Shown: positions 31,007 to 41,107 of the stretch, in pieces
How the letters are laid out: every line of letters starts with the position of its first letter
Numbering within the stretch: position 1 is the first letter of the stretch
Assembly: GCF_901709675.1 (NCBI RefSeq)
Contig: NC_051103.1
Span: forward strand, 1,411,501-1,475,500
Origin: Syngnathus acus
Taxonomy: Eukaryota; Chordata; Actinopteri; Syngnathiformes; Syngnathidae
DNA: 64,000 nucleotides
Direction of reading: 5' to 3'
Program-made: the position numbers and the translations under genes
Notes under the pieces: generated by a model
What the model was told of the DNA's origin: nothing
The model's database searches: none
What the model saw: the letters and a program-made list of their open reading frames with translations, nothing else

Positions 31007-32435
31007 TTGATAAAAGAGGAGGGGAAAGAGAAGGAAGAAGAGGATATCTACAGTATGCCCTCAACTTGTCTCTCGTTGAAAAGTATAGATGAGGGTCAAC
31101 GTGAGGTGAGCAAAGGGGCGGAGCCTGCAAGAAGCAGCTCTCGTCAACACATGACAACAGAAGATAATGGAGCCCACCGTGGAGAATCGCAAGCAGACGA
31201 CCTCTTAGCTCCAACATCAGATTGTGATGACATGTTGTCACATGCTTCTGATGCTGCAGATGATGAGTCAGAAGTTGATATTTTATACCAAACACTGGAA
31301 ATGTTCTCAGTGTTGGAAAATGTTTGCTCATAAGAGGAGTTTGAAACTACACCTAAGAATACACACAGGAGGGAAACATTTTTCCAAAGATTCTCTCAGA
31401 AGAGGCACTTAACAAGTCACATGAGAACCCAGACTGGGGAGAAACGTTTTTCCTGCTCAGTTTGTGGCCAAAAATTCTTTCAGAAGGGTGACTTGCAAAC
31501 ACACACAAGAACCCACACCAGTGAGATATCTTTTTCCAGATCACTTTGTGGCCAAAGATTCTCTCAGAAGGTAAACTTAAAAATACTACATGCAAGAACA
31601 CACTCAGGTGAAAAATATTTTTCCTGCTCAGTTTGTAGCCAAAGATTCTCGCAGAACAGTCACCTAAAAATAATGACAAGAACACACACAGTTGAGAAAC
31701 CTTTTTCCTGCCCAGTTCCTGGCCAAATATTCTCACAGAAGGGTGACTTAAAAACACACACAAATACCCCCACCCATGAGAAACCTTTTTCCTGCTCAGT
31801 TTGTGGCCAAAGATTCTCTCAGACGGGACACTTAAAAACACATTCAAGGGCACACACAGGAGAGGAACCATTTTCCTGCTCAGTTTGTGGCCAAAGATTC
31901 TCTCAGAAGGTAAACTTAAAAACACATGGAAGAACACACACAGGTGAAAAACTTTTTTCCTGCTCAGCTTGTGGCCAAAGATTCTCAGAGAAAGGAAGCT
32001 TGAAAAGACACACAAGAACCCACACTGGTGAGAACCCTTTTTCCTGCTCAGTTTGTGGCCAAAGATTCTCTCAGAAGGTAAATTTAAAAACACATGCAAG
32101 AACACACACAGCTGAAAACCCTTTTTCTTACTCAGTTTGTGGCCAAAGATTGTCAGAAAAGGGAAACTTAAAAAGACACACAAGAACCCACACTGGTGAG
32201 AAAACCGTTTTTCTTGCTCAGTTTGTGGTCAAAGATTTTCAGAGAAGGGACAGTTCAAAACACATACAAGAACACACACAGGTGAGAACCCTTTTTCCTG
32301 TTTAGTTTGTGGCCAAATATTCTCTCAGAAAGTAAACTTAAAATCAAATGCAAGAACACACACTAGTGAAAAACCTGTCTCCTACTCACTTTGTGGCCAA
32401 AGATTCTCTCTGAAGAGAAACTTCAAAATCCACTA
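31007..32435 (+). pseudogene. C2H2 zinc-finger gene, decaying
   Basis: The first 100 or so residues are acidic and Ser-rich (KEEGKEKEEED, HMTTEDNGAHRGESQADDLLAP), the usual leader of percomorph poly-zinc-finger genes. No KRAB box is seen. A first finger ([20 protein letters not shown]) lies in another frame, and a short deletion near 31390 restores the frame. About ten fingers follow in 31421-32205 with HTGEK linkers. Several have lost ligands: SRSLC and SYSVC lack the first Cys, SCPVPG lacks the second, and one has Met for the first His. An extra A near 32205 shifts the frame again, leaving two more fingers in another frame. It probably once bound DNA in the nucleus. It is now most likely a pseudogene. 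Mirror at 45394-46822. Confidence 0.8.
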
Positions 32436-32477
32436 ATTGTCGGACACCACGAGCGGTTACCTAATATGCAAGGCCTT

Positions 32478-33238
32478 TTTTTGGGGGGTTTGGCGCCACT
32501 GTGGGTGGCAGCCACCCAGCAGTGTTCTCTCTTTTCCTCTTTATTTCCTTCTTTTCTCCTTTTTCTTTCTTTCTATTTGTCCATTCGGCAATGCTGGTGC
32601 CTTCTATCGCACCTCGGCGTGTGCAGATTGTTTCGGATCGGATATTTTTTTTCCCTGGGAGATGGGATGGCTGCACACATTGGTCGGGACCGGCGTGACT
32701 CTACGACGGCCATCCTGTTCATCCGGCCGGTGCTGACCAGATCCCTCGCTTTGGCCTCGCAGCCGCGACCCGTGTGGGAGGTCCGCTCCCTCGTGCTCGT
32801 TGAAGCCAATGACCTTCGCCGTACCAGCCCCATGGTGACTATCTGCACGTGCGACGACTAGGTGCCCAGGACGCTGCTCACACGTTTGCCTGTTTTGTGA
32901 TGTTTTACCGATTTACGACCACGGTCCATTGGGCGCCGTTGAACTTGACTGCCCTTACACCTGTTTATGGACCCCGTGGAGGCTATTTTGCGTGTTTTGG
33001 GGTGTACTTTGGAATTGAAGGGGGCTGGTTGGCCGGTGTTACTTTTTTCCTTTGTCTTGTTGCTTTGGTTTGATGGCTTTTAACTTTCGCACTTACTGGC
33101 TTTCTTTGTGGCGCCGTTGTGTGGCAGCCTTATAGGAGCCTATTGAGTTGCGCTCATGTCATCTGAGTGTCTTTTACATACCCGCTCTATACTGCTGAGC
33201 GGGGCCTGAATTTCCCCACTCCCGGGGATCTATAAAGT

Positions 33239-33306
<68 letters not shown>
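32478..33306 (+). mobile_element. LINE-derived retroposon ending in an AATC microsatellite
   Basis: A pyrimidine-rich and GC-rich 5' part is joined to the 3' UTR ending CGGGGATCTATAAAGTTTC and about 16 CAAT units. The only frame is non-coding in style. It abuts the end of the zinc-finger gene. Relatives are at 26110-27063 (3' part) and 38104-39425 (minus, interrupted). The mirror (44524-45351) is one tetranucleotide shorter. Confidence 0.75.
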
Positions 33307-33307
<1 letters not shown>

Positions 33308-33326
33308 CTGACTTAGCTCCCACAAT

Positions 33327-34172
33327 TGTCATGCTGTTATGTTTTGTGAGTTGTTTTTGTCTTGTCCTGTTCGTCGTATTGTCACTTCCTGTTTTGTTTT
33401 GGTAACTCTCCTCTCGTTTCAGTTCGTGGGTCCTTCCTCTGTGTGTCAGGCTACTTGTCTTCCCTGATCCCAATTGTGTGCACCTGTGTCTTTGGTCCTA
33501 ATTGTCTGCACCTGTGTCCTCACCTTTCTATGTGTATTTAGCCAGCGTCTTCCCCTTGTCTTGTGCCAGTGCGTCTTGTCCCGTCTTGAGCACCAGCGAT
33601 CGCGTGAGTAACAGATATCACTTTAGAGAACCTAGTTTAGAAGATACCTTTTTTTTGTCAAGCCTGAGCCCTGTGTTTTTCAGGTTTTTTTTCTGCCACC
33701 GTGTTTTCCCTCGTTTTGAGGTGCTTTTGGTTTTTGCTGTCTCCAGCCAACTCAGTGGCCTAGTGGTAGAGTGTCTGCCCTGAGACTGGAAGGTTGTGGG
33801 TTCAAACCCCGGCCGGGTCATACCAAAGACTATAAAAATGGGACCCATTGCCTCCCTGCTTGGCACTCAGCATTAAGGGTTGGAATTGGGGGGTTAGATC
33901 ACCAAATGATTCCCGAGCGCGGCACCACTGCTGCTCACTGCTCCCCTCACCCCCAGGGGATGGATTAAAATCACATGGGGATGGGTTAAATGCAGAGGAC
34001 AAATTCCACCACACCCAGATGTGTGTGTGACGATCATTGGGACTTTAACTTTAACTTGTTTTCCCTCTTTTTGAGGCGCTTTTGTTTTTTTGTGCTGTCT
34101 CCAGCCTGTTCGAATAAATACCTTTTTGTTGGCACTCTGCATCCGAGTCCTCTCCCTGATCCAAACCTGACA
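33327..34172 (+). mobile_element. solo LTR containing a SINE
   Basis: The LTR begins TGTCATGCTGTTATG and ends AACCTGACA, flanked by ACAAT on both sides (33322-33326 and 34173-34177). AATAAATACC provides a polyadenylation signal. It interrupts the gag-like frame at 34173-34516. The SINE at 33749-34057 lies inside it. Mirror at 43661-44506. Confidence 0.9.
33749..34057 (+). mobile_element. full-length tRNA-derived SINE
   Basis: The head CTCAGTGGCCTAGTGGTAG and GGTTCAAACCCC form Pol III A and B boxes. The body contains GGGACCCATTGCCTCCCTGC, and the tail is TTAACTTTAACTT. Flanking copies of an LTR segment of 46-49 bp (33703-33748 and 34058-34106) look like an unusually long target duplication. 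Mirror at 43776-44084. Confidence 0.9.
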
Positions 34173-34516
34173 ACAATAGCTCCTACAAGATGTCTCCCGG
34201 GTCTCTTAGCTCTTAGCTGGCTCGTATCTTTGTTTGTTAGCCTTGGAAACTCCTCTATCTTGTTTAGCAGTGTGTCCTCAATTGCTTCTGAGGAACGGTG
34301 ACACTCTTCAACCCGTTCCCAAATCATCTTTACGCCTCCAGCGGGTACTGCATGAACCCTTTTCACCTGTTCTGCAGATCTTGGACCTAGCCACCTTGTT
34401 AGTAGGTCGAACTCCTCTCTTTCTGATAAATTTACGTAAGTCTTTAGTCGCGCCAATAAATGATACTTTCCATGTCCAATAGTTTTGCGGTTTGTCGTCA
34501 AATTGCAGTAAACCAA
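34173..34516 (-). pseudogene. BEL/Pao-like gag fragment
   Basis: The frame contains YVNLSEREEFDLLTRWLGP, then GGVKMIWERVEECHRSSEAI and FPRLTNKD, matching the DUF1759-type gag of fish BEL/Pao elements. The upstream part and the rest of the polyprotein are gone, and the solo LTR truncates it. Mirror at 43317-43660. Confidence 0.65.
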
Positions 34517-34527
34517 CGCTGACGAGT

Positions 34528-34665
34528 TACCGTATTTTCACGATTAAAACGTGCACTGTAATAAAAGGCGCAGTCTCAGTTATGTGTGCCATGACTGTGT
34601 TTAACACACATAGGGCGCACCTCATCATAGGGCGTGGGTTTTATATATACAATCCACGCCCACAC
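34528..34665. mobile_element. short MITE-like repeat
   Basis: It starts TACCGTATTTTCACGATTAA and contains GGCGCA-type words, related in style to the 806-bp MITE at 22390. The second end is unclear. Mirror about 43168-43305. Confidence 0.5.
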
Positions 34666-34706
34666 TTGCCCCTTTAACGTTCTCATGGCGCTCTCAACTA
34701 CGACCG

Positions 34707-34790
34707 CCTTACAACAACACACACACACCCACACACGCACACATACACACGCACGCACACACACAAATACACACACGCAGCAGTGACTCT
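34707..34790. repeat. AC dinucleotide microsatellite
   Basis: An imperfect CA/CG-rich repeat. It creates long false frames on the opposite strand. Mirror about 43043-43126. Confidence 0.9.
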
Positions 34791-34989
34791 CCAATACACA
34801 TCGATACCAAATGATCAGGTGACGCTTTCCCGCCTTTATAAAACCTTCTGAGATGGAGGGTGTTGTTACATCTGCTGAAGTGCCATGTGTACTGACTGCC
34901 ATTAAACAACCCAAGATCTTGCCAATAAAGAACCAACCGTTACTCCACATCTTAGTTTTCCTGACCCAACAACGGACATCCTCAACAAC

Positions 34990-35066
34990 ACGCAACAGCC
35001 GTTGATGGAATCGAACCCGCACTTTCTTAACTGTGAAGCGGACATGCTAACCAGTTCCCCACCGAG
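34990..35066 (-). mobile_element. tRNA-like SINE head fragment
   Basis: On the minus strand GGCGGCTCGGTGGGGAACTG and GGGTTCGATTCCATC match the head of the SINE at 4148-4518, without its body. Mirror about 42767-42843. Confidence 0.65.
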
Positions 35067-35123
35067 CCGCCAAAGAGTATAAATATTACTATATTGAGTC
35101 AAATACAAACCAAATTACAGATA

Positions 35124-35751
35124 CAGTGGAGCCTCGGTTTTCGACCACAATCCGTTCCAGAAGGCTGTTGGAGAAGTGAATCGTTCAAATTCCGAATCAT
35201 GTTTTCCCATTACAAATAATGGAAAAAAATGTAAAATTTAAATTTAAAAACCCAGCCTTTTTAAAGTATTTTTTCATTTGTACATTTTTGTCCGATCGCG
35301 CAACTGCAGTGCTTAGCCGACCGCGCAACTGCTGGTCGCATTATTGTGACAGAGCGGTCGCTAAAATTTAGAAAATATTTTTAAAGTCCTGATGTACTTT
35401 CCAAAATTTAAGTGGACCTCAGTGCGCAGGGAGCTGAATTTGGTCCGATCGCGCAACCGCAGCGCGCCGGGCGCTCACTGTTGCATTGCTTTAGGAGCGT
35501 CTTTGTGTTTTAGGATGGCTTTACTGCTCCCACTTGCTTCCTTTGGAGGCATGATTAGAGTTGTTGCAATCCTCAGAGTAACGAGAATGTAATAACGAAC
35601 GGAGTCAGTTGGCATGCGGGTCCTCTCGGCTCATCTCGTGAGGTTCGACAATCGAATTTCGTTCGACATCCGGAGCAAAAACGTCTCGAATTTTTTGTTC
35701 AAATACTGATTTGTTCGAGAACCGGGATGTTCGAAAACCGAGGCTCCACTG
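35124..35751. mobile_element. Tigger/pogo-like MITE, one-unit copy
   Basis: The same ends as the copy at 28315-29137, between TA dinucleotides, but only one copy of the roughly 200-bp internal unit. Mirror at 42082-42709. Confidence 0.88.
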
Positions 35752-35774
35752 TAAAACAACTTAACACCGACTTT

Positions 35775-35856
35775 CGACGAGGATGGGATTTGAACCCATG
35801 CGTGCAGAGCACAATGGATTAGCAATCCATCGCCTTAACCTCTCGGCCACCTCGTC
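35775..35856 (-). tRNA. tRNA-Ser (GCT)
   Basis: It is 82 nt with the long variable arm of a class II tRNA. The acceptor GACGAGG pairs with CCTCGTC, the anticodon is GCT within GATTGCTAATC, and the T arm is TGGGTTCAAATCCCA. It is intact here. The mirror copy at 41990-42058 has lost 13 nt. Confidence 0.93.
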
Positions 35857-35938
35857 TTGCTCATATGGCGTTGGCATCACGTTATGTACGTTGTGCCAAG
35901 ATACTTTGTGTGAAAATCCGACGATGTGATATGAAATG

Positions 35939-35994
35939 AGTGGAGAGCACAATGGAGTAGCAACCCATCGCCTAAATATCTCAGCCATCGCATC
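35939..35994 (-). pseudogene. tRNA-Ser pseudogene, 3' part missing
   Basis: It keeps the D arm and anticodon arm pattern (GGCGATGGGTTGCTACTCCA) but ends before the T arm. It is a tandem relative of the gene at 35775-35856. Mirror at 41852-41908. Confidence 0.7.
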
Positions 35995-36293
35995 TCATGC
36001 ATGAGTTGCATGGGCGACATGATATGGCATGTACGGGGTAGTATAAGCTACAAGGTAAAATGATACGATACTTTAGATGTGAAACGAAGAAAAGCTAAGC
36101 CACAAAAGAAGTGACACTGTCAACAAAGAAAAACATTTTTTCAATGTTGTCTCACCCCAAATCTTTGGGATCATCGGCTCTGCGCAGTTGGATTGTTCCA
36201 CCAACATTTTAACATCAACATTCTTTCATGGTGTGCCTGGGTATCTCGGCTGAAGATCCTAAAGAAAAGAACCTCAATTTCTTGTATGCTATT

Positions 36294-36323
36294 GCATGAT
36301 CGTATAGTGTTGTGGCCGTAGCA
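36294..36323 (+). pseudogene. tRNA-His (GTG) 5' fragment at the palindrome boundary
   Basis: GCATGATCGTATAGTG followed by TTGTGGCCGTAGCA is tRNA-His lacking about 13 nt of the D arm/anticodon stem. Homology to the right arm stops at 36323, inside this tRNA. Confidence 0.75.
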
Positions 36324-36671
36324 AGAGCTCCAGGGAGCAGCTAGGATTGTGCTAAGGAGCTGCATGAGGCTCTGGAGCCGCGGGTTGCCGACCCCTGAAC
36401 TAGCTCCATTTAATCTAAGGTGCATGTCATATGGGCTATCAATTGCAATGAAGGCTTGAGTTAATTGACCTTGAGTCTCTTTCGTCTGCTATTTTGATTC
36501 TCATCATACATAAAACATCACTTAAATCTGCCATCATGTGTTATCCATTACGCCACTCGCCCTACAACACTGTATTGACTGTAAACTTGTGTGGAAAACT
36601 GTCATTGCCCAAAGGAAGGCTGTTTAGCAACAGTGACCAGCAGACAAATTCAACAAGGTAATTTGATTATG
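36324..36671. other. start of unique spacer: hAT remnant and tRNA-like scrap
   Basis: Near 36365-36397, GCCGCGGGTTGCCGACCCCTG is the end of a hAT element without its partner. Near 36540-36562 the minus strand resembles the 5' part of a tRNA-Arg. From 36613 the sequence matches 41447-41505 in direct orientation. Confidence 0.55.
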
Positions 36672-36694
36672 CCATAACCCGGATTCGAATCGAA
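36672..36694 (-). pseudogene. tRNA-His 3' fragment
   Basis: The minus strand gives the T arm and 3' acceptor of tRNA-His (forward GCCATAACCCGGATTCGAA). Its left flank matches that of the right-arm tRNA-His at 41506-41562 in the same orientation. Confidence 0.65.
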
Positions 36695-36763
36695 CCAAAA
36701 AATGAACCGAAAGGAACCAATCAGATGGCCCGAATCCATGCACGGTGGATGGCGGTGGTGGTA

Positions 36764-37548
36764 AACAGTGATATTTGAGAAGTGAAATGAAGTTTATAGG
36801 ATTTGCAGACAGTGTGGAATCATTATTTCAACAAAAGTAGGCAGGTGCATACATTTGGGCACCCCAAGAGAAAAATGACATAAATATTTAGTAGATCCTC
36901 CTTTTACAGAAATAACAGCCTCTAAACCAGGGGTCCTGAACCTGGAATCGGTCAAACTAGGGGTTCGGTGAGTCGGTCTCAGGGGTTCAGCAGAGCCTCT
37001 ACTGGGGAGGTCCGAACACACCTGATTTATAAATTCGTGACAACGCATATCTGAACTGGTCTCGCAAAGGCAACAGCAGAAGTCACACTGATTTGCTGGT
37101 ATGTCATTTGACGTAAATTCATGCATTGTGTTGGTTTTATTCTTTGAACAAGATGATGTTCATGCACGGCTCATTTTGTGTGCCAGTAAAAAACATCTAT
37201 GTCTTGAATTTGAAAAAAATATATACATTTTTTTCACTAACGAGGGGTTCGGTGATTGCGCATATGAAACTGGTGGGATTCGGTACCTCCAACAAGGTTA
37301 AGAACCACTGCTCTAAACACTTCCTATAGCTTCCAATGAGAGTGTGGATTCTGGTTGAAGGAATATTGGACCATTCTTCTTGACAAATCGTTAACTCCAA
37401 TAAACTTCATTTCACTTCTCAAATATCACTGTGTCTGTCTGCTATATGATATATTTAACTGAAATTGCTGATCCGAACAGCCAAGGATTTATAAAGAAAA
37501 TGTTGAAATTGATTAGGGGTGGCCAAACTTTTGCATACGACTGTATAT
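36764..37548. mobile_element. Tc1/mariner-type MITE holding a hAT MITE
   Basis: ACAGTGATATTTGAGAAGTG at 36764 is repeated inverted near 37396-37432. The right end reads GGCCAAACTTTTGCATACGA followed by CTGTA. The element is broken by the hAT MITE at 36928-37310. The exact termini are uncertain. Confidence 0.55.
36928..37310. mobile_element. hAT MITE with 8-bp duplication
   Basis: The ends CAGGGGTCCTGAACC and GGTTAAGAACCACTG are inverted repeats. CTCTAAAC flanks it at 36920-36927 and 37311-37318. Confidence 0.92.
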
Positions 37549-37561
37549 GACCAAAGATTTG

Positions 37562-37622
37562 AGGTCCAACCGAGACTAAAACTGAGATCACTGGATTCAG
37601 AGTCTAGAGCGCTCATGGAACC
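37562..37622 (-). pseudogene. tRNA-Gln pseudogene lacking the D arm
   Basis: The anticodon arm (TAGACTCTGAATCCA, CTG) and the acceptor are recognisable, but the GGTGTAATGGT segment of the D arm is deleted and the T arm is altered. Confidence 0.75.
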
Positions 37623-37713
37623 CTCAGGTGTAGGGAAGCATACGATTTCATGGGGCAGCACACAAGCTGTTGCCATTTCGCAAATTTTTCCCAACTAAAT
37701 GACAAATTATTTG

Positions 37714-37785
37714 AGGTCCCACCGAGACTTGAACTCGGATCACTGGATTCAGAGTCCAGAGTGCTCACCATTACACCATAGAACC
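37714..37785 (-). tRNA. tRNA-Gln (CTG)
   Basis: All arms pair: GGTTCTA with TGGGACC (with G-T pairs), D arm TGGTGTAATGGTGAGCA, anticodon CTG in GGACTCTGAATCC, T stem CCGAG/CTCGG with loop TTCAAGT. This is the one intact RNA gene found only in the spacer. Confidence 0.92.
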
Positions 37786-37963
37786 CTGGCAGTGACAGAA
37801 GGAGGAGCATAATTTTTCTGAGCACAATGCACTAACTAAGGCGCTCATTTTACGAAATTGACAAAAGTAGTGGAGGCAGGGCTTACACACTCATAGGGCT
37901 GTCCACAAAGTACTGAATTGGAATTTCCAAATTTGTGTTCCATGTAAATGACTACAAATTGAA

Positions 37964-38024
37964 AGTTCCACCAAGACTTGAACTTGGATTGCTAGATTCA
38001 GAGTGCTCACAATCACACCATGCC
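37964..38024 (-). pseudogene. tRNA-Gln pseudogene, anticodon stem deleted
   Basis: T arm and D arm survive, but seven bases of the anticodon stem (the TCCAGAG segment) are missing. It forms a decaying tandem set with 37562 and 37714. Confidence 0.7.
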
Positions 38025-38029
38025 AACAT

Positions 38030-38047
38030 TGATTAATTGATTGATTG

Positions 38048-38101
<54 letters not shown>

Positions 38102-38103
38102 CA
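38030..38103. repeat. TTGA tetranucleotide microsatellite (LINE tail)
   Basis: About 16 units of GATT/TTGA form the minus-strand 3' tail of the adjoining retroposon. Confidence 0.9.
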
Positions 38104-39425
38104 TTTATTGATCCCCGGGGGTTGGGAAATTCAGGCCCCATCAGAATCCATACCACAGAGCGGGTATACAAAAGACACACAGATGGCATGAGCGCAACTC
38201 AATAGGCTCTCATAAGGCTGCCACACAACAGCGCCACAAAGAAAGCCTGTAAGTGCGAAAGATAAAAGCCGACAAAGCAAAGGAAAAAAGGCTAATCCCC
38301 ACCGTCTGTTGTCTTCCGGGTTAGAGCACGCTGGCGTCAGATTTGTTGACTGCCGCTTCTATCCCGGACCGTGTCCGTTACTTGTTTTTCGTTTTCCCGT
38401 TTTCAGTGCACCCGTCTCTTCTTTTATTTTTCTCGTGTTGTCTTCCGTCCACCTCGCATCCCCGCAGCTCCGCTCTCACCTATCTGTTTCCTCTCCCTCG
38501 GACTACCAACTACGTTAGCCAGCTAGCCAACAGCCAACTGGCCAAAACCACCACCGGACCCTCCTGCCTCCCGACTCGGAGCCTGTGGCCGCCGCCTGCT
38601 GTGGACTCGACGGCAGCTCTGGCCCGGCTCTCTGGCCTTCCGTTCGGCGTCCTTGGGGGACGGGCTCCACTCCCTGCGGGCTCGCCAACTGTGGCTCTGC
38701 TGTGTGCCGCCGTGGTGCGTTGGGGCCTGCCGTTCGAGCGGGTGCAGTCGAGGTCGACCGGCATCACCACCTGGTCCACTGCTGCTTCCACACGAGGCTG
38801 GGATCCTTCGCCGTCGCTGCTACATCTGACCGGCATTTCCCCGATGGCTCACCCATCTCCTCTTTTTGGACTACCAACCCCCCGTGACCCCCACCTCCCG
38901 TACTGGCAACCTCAACAACCTCCGCTCCCGCCCCTCCTGCTCCTCCATCCATCTCCTTCGCACTGCTGACCGATGTCTTGTTAACTATAACCTACTGTCT
39001 CTCTCCCCCCCCCCTCCACTCTTTTTTATTCCATGTGAAGCGTCTTTGGGTTATTGAAAAGCGCTATATAAATTGAATGAATTATTATTATTATTAAAAA
39101 AGTAACAGCGGCCAACCAGCACCCCTCAATATCAGAGAACACCCCAAAACACACAAAATAGCCTCCACGGGGTCCATAAACAAGTGTAAGGACAGTCCAG
39201 TTCAACGGCGCCCAATGGACCGTGGTCGTGAATCGGTGAAAACATCACAAAACAGGCAAACGTGTGAGCAGCGTCCTGGGCACGTGCAGATGGACACCAC
39301 GGGGCTAGGACGGCGAAGGTCGTTGGTTCCGACGAGCACGAGGCTGCGAGGCCAAGGCGAGGGACCCGTCAGCACCGGCCGGATAAGCAGGAAGCCGTCG
39401 TAGAGTTACGCCGGTCTCAACCGAT
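38104..39425 (-). mobile_element. minus-strand LINE-derived retroposon, interrupted
   Basis: 38104-38283 and 39103-39425 are the two parts of a copy of the family at 32478-33306. They are separated by the insert at 38291-39095, which has a 7-bp duplication AAAAAAG on each side. Confidence 0.82.
38291..39095 (+). mobile_element. retroposon with GCGCTATATAAAT tail, inserted in the preceding element
   Basis: It starts near CTTCCGGGTTAGAGCACG and ends in TGAAAAGCGCTATATAAATT plus a TTA repeat, the 3' end style of several fish LINEs. The 600-bp open frame inside is Pro/Ser/Thr-rich low-complexity sequence and I do not take it as a gene. AAAAAAG flanks both sides (38284-38290 and 39096-39102). Confidence 0.75.
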
Positions 39426-39830
39426 TACTCGGTAATCCAGAAGAGCATTAGCTTTAAAACCATCCAAGATCTAAAGTAAGTTCCACCAGTTGACATTGTA
39501 ACTCGGAGAACATGTGATTACTTTATCAAATACTATATGGCTCCTGTTTGCCGAGGTGTCCCTGGCACACTTTGCAAAGCAGACAACACTGACAAATAGA
39601 TTTAGAAAATGTTGTTTCCACCCAGTCTCAAACAGGGGGTGTTTCGCGTCTTAGAAGAACATGATGACCACTACCGCTATGGAAACTGCTGTGACGTCCA
39701 AAGCATTTTGAGAAGCCTGGCAAAAGTTCAACAAAAGTGAGTGAGGAAGAAAGCAGGCACTTATGAACTTTTTGATTTGCTTTTCAAAACTGTGGCAGCA
39801 AAAGCAATTTTTCCATACAAAGAAATAAAC
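39426..39830. other. spacer sequence, nothing recognised
   Basis: No gene, RNA or repeat end is recognised. ACCCAGTCTCAAAC near 39628 and TTTGAGACTGGGTG near 39899 form a loose inverted pair around the tRNA-like scrap. Confidence 0.35.
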
Positions 39831-39895
39831 TCCGCGTCGGGGAATTGAAGCCCGATTTGCCGAGCCCAGGCTGAGTCGTTCCGCTAAAGGGTACC
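39831..39895 (-). pseudogene. tRNA-like fragment (Asp/Glu T-arm style)
   Basis: The minus strand ends TTCAATTCCCCGACGCGGAG, resembling the T arm and acceptor of tRNA-Asp. The rest does not fold as a tRNA. A second such fragment lies at 40064-40123. Confidence 0.35.
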
Positions 39896-39977
39896 TGATT
39901 TGAGACTGGGTGAAAACCAGGTTTCGCACTTTTCTTTAACTTTTGCCAGGCTCTTCAAAAGGCTATGTGTCAGCGCA

Positions 39978-40048
39978 GTTTCCATGGTGTAGTGGTTATC
40001 ACATTCCCTCACACGCTGAAGGTCCCTGGTTGGAAACAATTCTTATGA
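39978..40048 (+). pseudogene. tRNA-Val (CAC) pseudogene
   Basis: GTTTCCATGGTGTAGTGGTT and an anticodon loop with CAC are clear. The T loop TTGGAAA and the 3' acceptor are damaged. Confidence 0.65.
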
Positions 40049-40124
40049 TCCTTTTGATTTTAGACTCCGCGTCGGGGAATTGAGCCTCAGTTTGCCGAGC
40101 CGAGGCCGTGAATAGTATAGCTAA

Positions 40125-40290
40125 AACGGCCTGTTGCGTTTTGTTCAAGATGTCCATCGTTAAGCAAGTAAAACAAAAATGTGGAGTAACAGTATTTGTA
40201 ACAGATATTAGGTTGTTTAATGGCAGTCAGTGCACAAGGCACTTCAGCAGATGAAACAACAACGTCAAACTTCAAATCAGAAGGCTTTAT
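40125..40290 (+). repeat. LTR-like repeat also present in the right arm
   Basis: GTGGAGTAACAG and GGTTGTTTAATGGCAGTCAG match 42837-42995 in direct orientation (and the left arm inverted). It may be part of a BEL LTR or leader next to the gag fragment there. Confidence 0.55.
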
Positions 40291-40599
40291 ACTGACCAAA
40301 AGCAGGAACTAGGAAGGCAATGGGAGGGAAGGATAAGGTCTGTTCTGTTATCACCTGAATGTCCTGTTATTTACTGAATGTTTTGTGACTATGTGTCATG
40401 GAACTTAACTGAGCTCTGTGTGCCGTGTCTGTGCTCACTGCCTATGTGTAAATGAAAGTCACAAAGCTCTGTGTGCTGTGTCTGTGCTCTGATTGAGCAA
40501 CTATGTTTGGGTAAATTATTTACACATTGATTGATATGTTTGTATAAACTAATAAGAGTATCTGCATATTGCTGTTGCTCCCTCTTCAGGCCCTAAACT

Positions 40600-40890
40600 G
40601 ATCGCCATTCAATTCCGTCCATTATCTGTACTGCGGGGGGTCGCAGGCGTGCTGGAGCCTATCCCAGCAGTCATCGGACAGTAGGCGGGGGACACGTTGT
40701 AACTGGTTGCCAGACAATCGCAGGGCACACAGAGACAAACAATCATTCGCACTTGCACTCACACCTATGGGCAGTTTGGATTACTAAATAGGCTGACCAA
40801 GCATGTTTTTGTGATGTGGGAGGAAAACCCGGGGAAAACCTACGCAGGCACGGGGAGAACCTAGAAACTCCACACAGGGAGCACCAGATC
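40600..40890 (-). mobile_element. 5'-truncated teleost SINE
   Basis: It matches the body of the SINE at 4148-4518 on the minus strand (forward GGAGCCTATCCCAGCAGTCA), without the tRNA head. Confidence 0.85.
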
Positions 40891-41107
40891 ACAAGTCAAA
40901 AGTCCTTATATGATACAAATGGATTTGATTTCATGTCGAATCGTAAGCTTTGCATGTTTGAGTGGGGATTTGGGGAGGTTTCACCAAACATGTGAATGAA
41001 TGAGGGAGTAACCGTAAAGATCTAAAACAGTGATGGTTCGGGTGCGCTTGGCGCCCAGTAGCACTCACCTTTGGTCCAGTAAGTAAGGTGCACCACTGTA
41101 GCAGATG

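Larger units (their letters stand above)
14482..36323. repeat. left arm of giant inverted repeat
   Basis: This segment is present reverse-complemented at 41533-64000. Position pairs sum to about 78482 at the outer end and 77856 at the inner end. Each step in that sum is explained by an identifiable insertion or deletion. The outer limit is set only by the window edge. Confidence 0.97.

Noticed and set aside
31353-32183. 276-codon open frame antisense to the zinc fingers
   Set aside because: It is the mirror of the repeated HTGEK/CGQRFSQ coding pattern and gives a periodic GHKLSRK protein. It has no independent support. The same applies at 45646-46476.
32391-33073. Frames of 156 and 74 codons downstream of the zinc fingers
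   Set aside because: They lie in a LINE-derived retroposon's untranslated-type sequence with many overlapping alternatives.
33241-33306. CRISPR-like or satellite array
   Set aside because: A simple AATC tetranucleotide tail of a retroposon, with no spacer structure.
34576-35022. 148-codon frame with Cys/Val repeats
   Set aside because: It is created by the AC microsatellite and repeat DNA. There is no domain and no splice context.
35101-35751. Short frames starting MYFPKFKWTSVRREL in several Tigger copies
   Set aside because: They recur in every copy because of the shared internal unit and show no known domain. They are on the strand opposite to the transposase start.
38343-38969. 208-codon Pro/Ser/Thr-rich frame in the spacer
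   Set aside because: It lies wholly inside a retroposon with a target duplication and a LINE-like tail. Composition is low-complexity, and overlapping frames exist on both strands.
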